Below, one piece after another: positions 30,096 to 39,682 of a stretch of DNA of 64,000 nt. Each line of letters opens with the position of its first letter. Position 1 is the first letter of the stretch. The translations under genes were made by a program, and so were the position numbers. The notes beneath the pieces were generated by a model. The model saw only the letters and a list, made by a program, of their open reading frames with translations, searched no databases and was not told where the DNA came from. Source of the stretch: Tomocerus qinae (Eukaryota; Arthropoda; Collembola; Entomobryomorpha; Tomoceridae); the NCBI GenBank assembly GCA_020055645.1, contig CM034548.1, positions 32,972,201 to 33,036,200 on the forward strand, written 5' to 3'.

Positions 30096-31149
30096 GAGGA
30101 CTCAAGACGAGCTCAAGCCCATCACTGGTACATATTATGAACTTACTATTTAACGGACACACGCACCTAATGCTCTTACTTTGGAACGAGAATTATTTCG
30201 ACACGGGATATTTTGTTTCACATGTTACTTTTTTTTCCCAGATAATGGGAAAATCGATATAATTACCTGGTCGGTGAATTATATCGATTGTTACGGCAAT
30301 AACAGGGAAAGGATATTAATTTATAAAATGAAAAGTCATCAAAATGAATCAATCCCGAGTTTTATAGAGCAACTCGGTCCACAATTAAGAGGAGCATTCT
30401 CCAAGCTCAGCATTGAGCAGCAAGTGTATCAGGAAAGTCTGCTAGGGCTGGAGCGAATGCTTCCTGTTCCCGTATGCGGTAGGGCATATTCTATATATTC
30501 AACCAGTTAAGCAACTAAATAGAAGATGTATGCTTTTTCTCGCAAAATTTACACAGCTATAAGCTCTCTTCGGCTATTCCAGGATCAGAAAGACGAAGAT
30601 CCTTGCTACTCGTAATAATACTGTACTGAAATAATAATGTGCTTTGGTTGAGGATCTATTTTACGATATTATTCACTTCCAAGATTTTAAGCCATGAAAC
30701 TTCTAAATCTATAATACAACTAAATTAATAAGGGCATGAAAAGGACCCAAGATGAGCTCGCGTCCATCACTGCCGTACATGTAAACTTTAAGCGCACACG
30801 AACCTAATTTTCATTTCATTTTCACTCTATTTTCTTCAAATAAGGGGTAAAATCTATATCTACAATCTATACAGGGAATTATATCAACCATTACGATGAT
30901 AACAGGGAAACGATATTTCATTTATAAAATGAAGAGTCAAAATGAAACAATCCAGAGTTTTATCATTGCATTGCATAAAAGGAACTAGCTTTTTGCTCTC
31001 TGGAAAATGCTTCTTGCTCTCTGGAAAATGCTCCTTGCAAAGATGAGCAAGGAGTATTCACCAAATTCAGCATTGAGCAGCAAATGTATCAGGGCAGGCT
31101 GCTGCAGCGAAAGCTTCCTGTTCCCGAATTCGGGAGGGCATCTTCTATC

Positions 31150-31248
31150 TGGTTTCATTTCCCATGCGTTTCTCTTTTCACCCAACCAGAAGGTGAATGG
31201 ATCTGTCCGTGCAGTAGATGAGACGATTTGATAGTTCTTCGGAATTAG
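31150..31248 (+). pseudogene. Decayed fragment of an ING-type PHD-finger last exon
   Basis: Reading from 31150 gives WFHFPCVSL, then PEGEWICPC. This is the second half of an ING-type PHD finger and parallels WFHFPCVSL and EEWFCPYC in the gene at 37562-37711. Similarity continues past the finger to the gene's own stop codon, where both sequences run GTTCT to AATTAG. A one-base loss at the final CPxC pair shifts the frame and brings a TGA at 31219-31221. The first half of the finger is absent: upstream DNA at once becomes array unit 2. It is therefore a non-functional 3' exon fragment. By eye it is roughly three-quarters identical to the live exon. Confidence 0.75.
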
Positions 31249-31991
31249 TAGATGTCCAAGAAAGGTGTAGTACATCATGACTTGCATAATTTCTATCAAT
31301 TGTATCCCTCCACTTACTCACGAGTATTAATCAAACCATTTGTAATTATAAAACTCATTGCGGAACCAAGATCTAGCTTGCTGCATCAAAAACATACCTT
31401 GTAAAAAGCAAGACAGATTGTAATGTAACCGTAAGCGTCGTGTGGACAATACTAATTGTAGAATTAATTTTTTTAGTGTATTGATGTAGATCCACTTTTC
31501 AATTATGTGATGTTACTTTTTAATTTTACTATATTCAGAATAGACTTCTTCAGGTAATATAATCATATATTCAATAATTTTAAAATGTAAAGAGTGTATA
31601 GGTAATGTCAAACAATGCCTTTGTATGTCTTATTTTCTACCAATGTCTTTGCCAATAGTTTTGTATAATAATTTCAGTAGTTAACTTAACGTTACTAAAC
31701 TGGCAGTATTCATTGCCATTAAGCACCTATGTAGTAAGCTAGTAAGTATTATTGTAAGTATTAATGAATGTGCAAATGTAAACATCACAAATTCTTTATT
31801 CAAATAAAAAGGAATCATTATTAGTCTAAGAATGGCAATGTGCCATGTCCACCATGGTACGGTATACTGAATCAAAGTATTATGTGCATGAATACTTTGT
31901 TATCTATGACATACAGTAACCATACTTAATAATATGTTATTTAAGTATTCAAGAGTCTTCTCATATTTAGACAGAATACGTAAAAAGAATG
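31249..31991. other. Unassigned DNA interrupting array unit 2
   Basis: This segment follows the PHD relic and has no counterpart in the other array units. No coding exon was found. A stretch of about 35 bp of array sequence occurs on both sides (31115-31148 and 31992-32026). The interruption therefore either duplicated that sequence or separates two partial units. Confidence 0.5.
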
Positions 31992-32215
31992 TTCCCTGTT
32001 CCCGAATGCAGGAGGATATCTTCTGTGGGTATTCAACCAACCAAGCTACTAAATAGAAGTTTGTAAGCTTTCTACTCACAAACTTTGCACAGATACCCTC
32101 TTCCGCTACTCTAGGATCAGGACGTGAAAGACCCTTGGTTGTCATTTGTATGAATACTTGTGCTGAAATAAGAATTTGTTTTGGTTGACGATCTATTTTA
32201 CAATAATATTATGTG

Positions 32216-32595
32216 GGTAAACACGCAGCTTTTGTATATGAGGTATATAGCGTATAAACCCAGAATTTACTTCATTTACGAAATTCAACGCGGCAGTTTT
32301 AAAATAAACCAATAATACGCTTTACATTTTTTGTAAGTTTTGCGCATGCTGGAGGCATGTTTATTTGTGGTAAACTGTTGTAAATGACTTTGACAGCTAA
32401 CGCGCGGACACTCATTTCTAACTTTATCGCAGATTATAGATATCTGCTGGTTGAAATGTGCTAATAAATAGCGAAGTAAGTTGCGTTTACAAATATTTAA
32501 ATTGGTGTGCACACCGCCGGGCCTTCGTAAATGTTGTATGATTTACAATTTTGCTAACTAACCCACCGATACTCACTGAATGATTTGCCCCTATA
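32216..32595. other. Non-array insert between units 2 and 3
   Basis: Array sequence stops after the GACGATCTATTTTA landmark of unit 2 and resumes at about 32596 with TTATTCACTTCC of unit 3. The 380 bp between match no other part of the array. No terminal repeats, no open frame of note and no recognised family. Confidence 0.55.
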
Positions 32596-33935
32596 TTATT
32601 CACTTCCATGATTTTAAGCCACGCAATTTCTAAATCTAAAATGCAACTAAAATAATGAATAAATGAATAGGACTCAAGATGAGCTCACGCCCATCACTGG
32701 TACCTACATATAAATTTTAAGCACACGCGACACTAATAAAATTCACTTTCTATCAGGGAAATACCGCTTCACAGGTTGCTATTTTTCTCCAAATAAGAGA
32801 TAAAAATCTACGTAATTCCCAGGAAGGATTAATACAATACAGAAAATTATATCGATTGTTACGATTTGATTACGTTGATAGCAGGGAAACGATATTCATT
32901 TATAAAATGAAGAGTCCAAATGAAACAATCCCGAGGTTTATCATTGTTTATCAAAGAGAAACTAGCTTCTTGCTCTCTGGAGACTGCTCCTTGCAAAGAT
33001 GAGCAAGGAGCATTCACCAAATTCAGCATTGAGCAGCAAATGAATCAGGGTAAGCTGCTGTAACGAAAGCTTCCTGTTCCCGAATTCGGGAGGGTATCCT
33101 CTATGTATTCAATAAGTTAAGCTACTAAATAAAAGCTGTACATGATTTTTTCTAGCAAACTTCACACAGTTACAAGCCTTCTTCGGCTACTCCAGTATCA
33201 GGAAGACGAAGACCCTTACAACTTGAACTAATATTGTGCTGAAATAAGTTTTGTTTGACGATCTATTTTAAAATAATATATTATTCACTTCCACGATTTT
33301 AAGCCATGTAACTTCTAAATCTAAATTGAGTCAGAAAATAATTGGACGAAAAAAAGTCCTATCGCCTCACGCTCCATGTTGAACAACGCAAAATTGAGGC
33401 ACTGGAATTTTTTTCGTTCAGGTTTAATAAAACTGGTCGCGCACACGAACTTAATAAAAATTACTTTGAACCTGAGAATTATCGTTTCACATGTTGCTAT
33501 TTTTCTCCAAATAAGGGGGAAAATCTATATCTATTTATAATCAATACAAGGAATTATATCGATTATCATGATAACAGGGAAACGATATTTATTTATAAAA
33601 TGAAGAGTCAAAATGAAACAATTCAGAGTTTTATCATTGAATTGCATAAAAGGAACTATAGCTTCTTGCTCTCTGGAGAATTCTCCTTGCAAAGATAAGC
33701 AATGAGGGTTCGCCAACTTCAGCATTGAGCAGCAAGAGTATCAGGTTAGGCTGCTGTAACGAAAGCTTCCTGTTCCCGAATTCGGGAGGACATCATCTAT
33801 GTATTCAACCTGTTAAGCTACTAAATTATATAAGCTGTACATTTTTCTCGTAAACTTTACACAGCTACAAGCCTTCTTTGGCTTCTCCAGGATCAGGAAG
33901 AACCGTTCCAATTTGTATTAATACTGTGCTGTATT

Positions 33936-34037
33936 TTTTAATACTTAGTGTGCTGACAATAATGGGAGAAAACTTGCTATAATTTTATTGTAACCAGTAA
34001 TTCAAAACTGTCAATAAACCATACCAAACCAAATAAG
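33936..34037. other. About 100-bp insertion in array unit 4
   Basis: In other units GTGCTG is followed directly by AAATAAG. In unit 4 the two are separated by about 100 bp of unrelated AT-rich DNA. It could be a small insertion or the ancestral state lost from the other units. Confidence 0.5.
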
Positions 34038-34132
34038 AATGTGCTTTGGTTGACGATCTATTTTACAGTAACATATTATTCACTTCCAAGATTTTAAGTC
34101 ATACAACTTCTAAATCTAAAATGCAACTAAAC

Positions 34133-35484
34133 GAAGAATTTCAATCAGTCAATATATAATTATAAAGCTGTTCAACATCACCTTGAATAAGGTAAAGCAG
34201 AATTTCAAGCATTAACTATATGTAATATGTAGCAAAATGTTTTCCGAATATGTCTCTCTGTACTGGAGACATGGAATCTTATGAAATATCAACTTTGGAG
34301 ACGATTTATGAAATTGCGCCATGGGTTATATTATAGAGCAAGGGCCCATGAGGTGGAAAAGATTTCTCCTCGAGCAGAAGAGGAAAGTAATTGAAGTATT
34401 GAAGAAAGTATTTCAGTCGAATTCATGAAGATAGAATGACAATCTCGTTTTGGGATATATTGCATTCATCCTTTAGGGAAACTAGCAACCTGGTAGTAGG
34501 AAACGTTAAACTTGTATCACGAAAACTGTAAGCATTGAGAAAGTTGCACAAAAGAAATTAGATAGCTTATTCTATAGTCAGAAGACGAACGGAAAGCTTG
34601 TAAAATGATGTTCGAGTAAAATTACATATTGCAATTTGTCTTTAATGAACATTATATTATTTGTTGGGTTACAAGAAAAACTACCAATTTACTGATGCGT
34701 AGAAAATATCATTTATATAGTCCCTGAAGCGATCTTTTAACTTGTAGAAGCCTTGGAGCACTGTAGTTCCTCAGGAAGTACTTATAATTTTTAGTTGAGA
34801 CAGCGTGTATTCACCATAAGCGACACTGGCATAATAATTAACGTCCGACCATACGATCATAAGCGAAAATTTTATTATTTTCCCTTAAGCTTCAAACGTT
34901 ACACAGAAAGTTCAAAATTCAAACCATAAAATTGACATTGCTAAAATATCTTTTAAATTTCAAACACAACGAATTACTATGAAAACGACTTTCACATATA
35001 TATATGTAAGCTATAGAATTTTGTACAGTCCAGACATGTATAGGATATATGTATGTTGAAACACTAAAATTTTTATATTTAAGGAACCTAACCTTCACAT
35101 TTAACGAGGAACGAGATCCATTCATTATTGATTTTCCTTGAAATAAATGTCAAACAAACGATGCCTTAAAATTATAATAGATAATGTCTATAGATAATGA
35201 TAACAATCTCACGCAAACGGCAATCAATAGATTGAACTTTGCTAAGATGTTTCTCACAATTGGTGACCGGCCACCAAATTAACAGGAATAGGAATGGGTA
35301 AAATACCTCTAATGTCTAATACCTGTCTGCTCTTCAGACATCAGACAAACTATTTTTTTCAATAATGTGTATCCCCACACATACCTCCGTGCACTTAGCA
35401 AATGAAGGTATGCGTTGAGGTACATTATTGAAAACATAAATTGGTGCCAATAAAGTTGATTCTTAGTCTTATATCACAATGATG
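34133..35484. other. Intergenic DNA with one hairpin
   Basis: No supported gene. The stretch 34250-34400 stays open for about 55 codons but then stops and resembles nothing I know. A long imperfect hairpin lies at 35356-35434. Otherwise nothing seen. Confidence 0.6.
35356..35434. other. Imperfect hairpin with pre-miRNA-like geometry
   Basis: A 13-bp perfect base stem (TTTTCAATAATGT against ACATTATTGAAAA) continues through single mismatches into a second paired block (CATACCT against GGTATG plus neighbours) and closes on a loop of about ten bases. The total is about 79 nt. The size and scattered mismatches fit an animal microRNA precursor, but a small foldback element looks much the same. I recognise no known microRNA seed. 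Confidence 0.35.
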
Positions 35485-36475
35485 TAAGAAGGAAAACGAA
35501 AGTTTTAAAGTTCGATGACCGAACTGAAACTGAACGCCTACTTCAACATTGAACTCTATCTGTTGCTATTTTGTGTTTTGCGAATAATTGACCTTTTCGC
35601 GGTGAGACACTTTCTGTAGGCAGAACATGGATAAGGTAAGAAGGAAAACAAAAGATTTTAAGTTCGATGACCGAACTGAAACTGAACGCCTACTTCAACA
35701 TTGAACTCTGTCTGTTTCTATTTTGTGCTTTGTGAATAATAGACCTTATTCATATTGGCATCAGCGCCACTGCTGTTAGGTATAACGGGAACGGCGAAGG
35801 TTACTCAAACGGGTAAATGAATGAATAGTAACCGTTCGCACACCGGTGGTATACCGCCACACCACGTGACACACCCAAACAAATACATACAATACAGATT
35901 CATTCTAAGTGAAGTTGAAATAGAAGAAACCGAATAGCTAAGCCTCCTTTTTGTTGGGTTTTTTATAAAGTATACTTGGAAATTCTAAGACGTTAATTAA
36001 AATGAGTTGCAGAAATAATAAAATAAATAATAAAATTGTAATACGGCTCTGCTTCGTTTTTAATAAAATTTTCAGGTTTTCAAGGATTTAAAACGAATTG
36101 CTAATTTTTGCAAAATTACATTTCATTTAATACATGGATAAGCCTATTTAGGCAATTATTATTATTATTAATTACTATAAATTATTTCCAAGTATACTTT
36201 ATAAAAAACCCAACAAAAAGGAGGCTTAGCTATTCGGTTTCTTCTATTTCAACTTCACTTAGAATGAATCTGTATTGTATGTATTTGTTTGGGTGTGTCA
36301 CGTGGTGTGGCGGTATACCACCGGTGTGCGAACGGTTACTATTCATTCATTTACCCGTTTGAGTAACCTTCGCCGTTCTCGTTATACCTAACAGCAGTGG
36401 CGCTGATGCTAATATGAATAAGGTCTATTGACCTTTTCGCGTTGAGGCACTTTACTTTTGGTGGGCAAAACATAT
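35485..36475 (+). repeat. 151-bp tandem duplication, second copy split by a foldback element
   Basis: Copy 1 (35485-35635) and copy 2 (starting at 35636) both run from GTAAGAAGGAAAAC through TTCGATGACCGAACTGAAAC to GAATAAT, then ATTGACCTTTTCGCG and GGCAGAACAT or GGCAAAACAT. In copy 2 the sequence breaks after GAATAAT at 35740 and resumes at about 36427. The two copies differ by scattered substitutions. Confidence 0.85.
35741..36426. mobile_element. Foldback (long inverted repeat) element
   Basis: Arms of about 243 bp (35741-35982 and 36184-36426) are nearly perfect reverse complements around an AT-rich spacer of about 200 bp. The ends are AGACCTTATT and AATAAGGTCT. The intact neighbouring copy of the duplicated host sequence supplies an empty-site comparison: host GAATAAT and ATTGACC meet at the element, consistent with insertion at an AT with a target duplication of about 2 bp. 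There is no open frame of note, so it would be non-autonomous. The high identity of the arms suggests recent insertion or ongoing homogenisation of the arms. Superfamily not assigned. Confidence 0.85.
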
Positions 36476-36540
36476 CCATCTATTACAGTTTTTGCGAATT
36501 GTTCATTAAATAATAGTCATCAGTTTTCAGTTTTGTTAAA

Positions 36541-36567
36541 ATGTTACCGCAAGCTGAAAAAACTGAA
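36541..36567 (+). other. Candidate first exon upstream of the PHD gene
   Basis: An ATG followed by nine open codons (MLPQAEKTE) runs into a good GTAAGG donor. It does not join in phase to the next visible exon at 36810: the required phase is one base and this exon ends in phase 0. It may be an untranslated leader with a short upstream frame, or unrelated. Recorded only as a candidate. Confidence 0.25.
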
Positions 36568-36809
36568 GTAAGGGGTTGTTGTTAATAATAATCAGTGATC
36601 ATAAGAGTTTATAATAGTTGATAAGCTGAATACCGTTAACTCTCAACACGGACTGACAAATAATTTCTTCCCTTCCACATATTCCTTTTTGTTGCATTAT
36701 TGAAACCAATCATGTGTAAGTGCTATACGTGCTACGTGTAATTAAAATTAGAGCATTACGATTGATATTTAAACTTAAACATATAACATTTATTCTTTTC
36801 AAACTGTAG

Positions 36810-37711
36810 ATAGCGACGAGGATGAAAGAGAAGCAATGGAGCTTGACTGGGGGGATGATTGTGATCTTATGAGGGCAAAGATGAGTTATCTTATATTACA
36901 GGTAATTCATTAGTAAATCAGTGAACTGGGCGTAATTGTATATTAAATAATTTCTTTTTCATTCTGATATTTTTATTTAAAACGCAGAGAAAAATTAATA
37001 AAACACGGGGCGGTACATATAAAATGGTCATGAAGACAGAAGAGAGTAAAAAGGTAACAAATATTTTTTTTTAATTACAAGTTGGTGATAAATTCTTCTT
37101 TTGCTATTACGATTATAAACATTTATACCCATTGAAATAAAAAAATTTGGTTAGTGAAGCAATTACTGTTCAATAATATAAATAGCTAATAATATTTTAA
37201 CATTGAAACATTTACAGAATGAAACAGAGTTTGAGGCAGGTGATAAGTTTATTAAGAAGATAAGAAGCAATCCACCAAAAAGTGGAAGTTCATCCGGTGG
37301 AGGAGCCGGCAAAGATAGTAAAATGAAGAACTCAAAAGTCAAAAAAGAATCACTAAATTCTCATGGAAAGCAGGACTCAGGCTCAGTGGAAGCTGTTGAC
37401 GACGAAACACTTTACTGTCTGTGTGGGGAGGTAGGATTGCTAGTGTCATCCAAATATGAAATATTAACTAAATGGGTTATAATTCTACGATAAACATATT
37501 TAATAAGTTGCTTTAATAGTGTGTGGGAACTAATTAACTTTATAATATTTTATTATTTTAGGTTTCCTATGGAAAAATGGTGGCATGCGATAACGACCTT
37601 TGCCCCACTCAGTGGTTTCATTTTCCATGTGTTTCCCTCACTACCAAACCAAAAGAAGAATGGTTTTGTCCTTACTGCAGAGGCGATGAAATTATTGTTC
37701 TGAGAAATTAG
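36810..37711 (+). CDS. ING-type PHD-finger protein (5' end unresolved)
   Basis: Four in-phase exons: 36810-36901, 36988-37053, 37218-37430 and 37562-37711 (stop TAG), about 172 residues. The C-terminus is a complete C4HC3 PHD finger: YCLC, then ACDNDLC, WFHFPC and CPYC. The Tyr before the first Cys, the SYG and Met loop and the Trp of WFHF match the cage residues by which ING1/ING2 read H3K4me3, so a chromatin-reader role is likely. The finger is closest to ING1/ING2 ([12 protein letters not shown]), but the protein stops at [10 protein letters not shown] and lacks the basic tail of ING2. A Ser/Gly/Lys-rich linker precedes the finger. The first two exons ([19 protein letters not shown], then RKINKTRGG) show no similarity I recognise to the usual N-terminal ING helical domain. 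The first exon needs a preceding exon ending in phase 1, or translation starts at the in-frame ATG at 36837. Confidence 0.75.
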
Positions 37712-37775
37712 ATTTAAAATAATTAGGATACGATTTTCTGTTATTGCTCGATAAAAGATTGATTGTGTACACAAA

Positions 37776-37930
37776 ATAACTTAATATAATAACTTCATCT
37801 TAATAACTTCATCTTAATAACTTCTAAATAACTAAATTCTAAATAACTGATTCTAAATAACTAAATTCTAAATATAAATAACTAACATATAAATAACTAA
37901 CTTCTAAATAACTTCATCTTATATTCATAA
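37776..37930 (+). repeat. Minisatellite in the 3' flank of the PHD gene
   Basis: Imperfect tandem copies of a unit of about 14-16 bp built on AAATAACT, as in AATAACTTCATCTT and AAATAACTAAATTCT. It lies 65 bp after the stop codon and is probably transcribed in the 3' UTR. It is simple in sequence and has no recognisable function. Confidence 0.85.
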
Positions 37931-38456
37931 GATGAAGAATACATTTCTCGAACCGGTTTCACATGTCTGTTTTATATGTACCTATCTGAAATTCGGTAAA
38001 TATTGTTGATAGTTAACATGTAGATATACTCGATATTATGTACTCGGTAAGTTTTGTGCAAAGATACTAAATACACGTAAATCTGTAAGTCAGTTACTAC
38101 AATAATACTACTATTACTACAATAATTGTCATTTATGCATAATATACAGCTTGTCCGCTCTCACTTAAGGTGGGGTTCATTGTTTCATAGCGGAATCTAT
38201 AGTCTGCGACAAAACTTAAAAAAATAGGGTGTGCGCGCAAATTGTGGATCAGAAGGAATTGCTGCGAGTTGTTTTGATGGTTGCGGAGCTTTTGTTTGTA
38301 AAGAAATTGTTTGTGGACGTCTCCTTGTTCTTCCCACAAAATTTTTCGCAGTAATTATCAAAAATTTTACATGGAAAATCGCATTTTCCAAATTGCGAAA
38401 CTTTAGGACATTGTGCAGAGATGAAATAAATTTCAAAAAAAAGACGATCAAAATAT

Positions 38457-38612
38457 CTATCGAACCTGAAGCCGCTTTTTTCAGTTTTCATCATTTAAAC
38501 AGTAAATAAAAATGTAAATACATTTCTGCAATGCATTTCTCCTACTCAAATTAAATTCAAATTTTCAGCTTTCGAAAAATGTTTTTGAAATTTTGGCCTT
38601 CAGGTTCGATAG
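38457..38612. repeat. Short element with 15-bp inverted ends
   Basis: CTATCGAACCTGAAG at 38457-38471 faces its exact reverse complement at 38598-38612, enclosing about 125 bp of AT-rich DNA. This is the pattern of a small non-autonomous DNA element. No clear target duplication was found. Confidence 0.6.
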
Positions 38613-38782
38613 AGAAATATGCGTAGATTTCAAAAGTGTCAATTTTATTACTATACTCTATGCCGTTCTCTCTGAATCTGGAATTTGCAAACAATAAACC
38701 CACCCTTAACGAATTGTATTTACTGTTAACTGTCTTGCAAATAATAATAAAGGCTAATAAATACTGTTAAAATGTGTAATGT

Positions 38783-38850
38783 TTAGTCGCCCTGTAGATT
38801 TTTTTTCAGGTGAAATATCTTAAGAAATAAAAAATTTACTACAAAAATCT
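38783..38850 (+). repeat. Dispersed repeat, copy B
   Basis: Same orientation and core as 29460-29522 (TTAGTCGCCCT, then TAGATTTTT, CAGG and AAGAAAT), with short length differences. With copy A it brackets the segment holding the tandem array, the foldback element and the PHD gene. Confidence 0.7.
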
Positions 38851-39682
38851 AAGGCATGTTATTAAGTCAGTAATAAACTTAATTTTAGTCAACAGGTGCT
38901 ACCTATTAATAAAACGTTTTTGTTTGTCTCTATCAATTGTGATGTTTGAAAAGTTCCCTAAAGTTGTCATCTTTAACTGCCTGTGATGCATTCCGTCGGT
39001 ATTTTCGTGGAATTTAAATAAAAGTTCTACTACGATTGATTCGGTACGGTACTAAAAGCAATGAATTGGTACATGCATTAACTGAATTATGGTGAGAAAA
39101 TAAAATTTATTTTAATAATTGATGGTGTCTTTTAATCATCTCAGACTTCGCTTTGAATTATTACCTATTAATTATACATAATGTTTTACAAAGAATCAGT
39201 GAAATGTTTTCAAGTACAAAATTACTATCTGGTAATACAACGTTACACAAAATCGTACAAGATAAAACTGTGAGAAAGGTTAGTGTATTAAATGAGGTAC
39301 GTGTACATTGTATTGTATTTATAAAGTCAATGTTCTTATCATATATTATTATGTTTAATGTTTATCTAAATAATTCAGCAGTATAAATAGCACTCAATTT
39401 TAAATTTTTTGGTATGCTAAGTAAGAAAGGTACTTCAACTGTAAATGCAAATATCGTTTTAACCAAACATATCACTAAATTTAACTTAATTTGTCATCAC
39501 TTTTGCAAATAAATATCTCGGAAGCACTCTAACATCTTCATTGTATTGTGATATTTTTGTTTGATTCATATTAGGGTTGAATTTCAAATAAGTAAGTGAG
39601 TTGATACACAAGAACGAAGAGTAATAAGAAGGTAGGGCCTTTAGGACATTACATTTGCGATTGATACACCGAAAGCTCACAT

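Larger units (their letters stand above)
30096..34132 (+). repeat. Degenerate tandem array, unit about 690 bp
   Basis: The same landmarks recur in order: TTATTCACTTCC, ATTTTAAGCCAT, GATGAGCTC, CATCACTGG, AACAGGGAAACGATATT, ATTTATAAAATGAA, CAGCATTGAGCAGCAA, CTTCCTGTTCCCGAA, GACGATCTATTTTA. Units start near 30096 (5'-truncated), 30669, 32596 and 33291, with a stub of a further unit at about 34073-34132. The spacing of 32596 to 33291 is 695 bp. Unit 2 is interrupted after 31148 and resumes near 31992. Three units carry a 12-bp palindrome CCCGAATTCGGG (31123, 33079, 33775). I do not recognise the unit as a known transposon, and it has no terminal inverted repeats that I can see. Confidence 0.9.
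37931..39682. other. Intergenic DNA between convergent genes
   Basis: Separates the ends of the PHD gene and the MGAT4 gene, which point at each other. Apart from one inverted-repeat element and one dispersed repeat copy, listed separately, it is AT-rich and lacks supported exons. The frames at 38197-38509 overlap on both strands and look like chance. Confidence 0.65.

Noticed and set aside
34250-34400. Open stretch that looked like a possible transposase remnant
   Set aside because: About 55 codons with no catalytic motif or terminal repeats.
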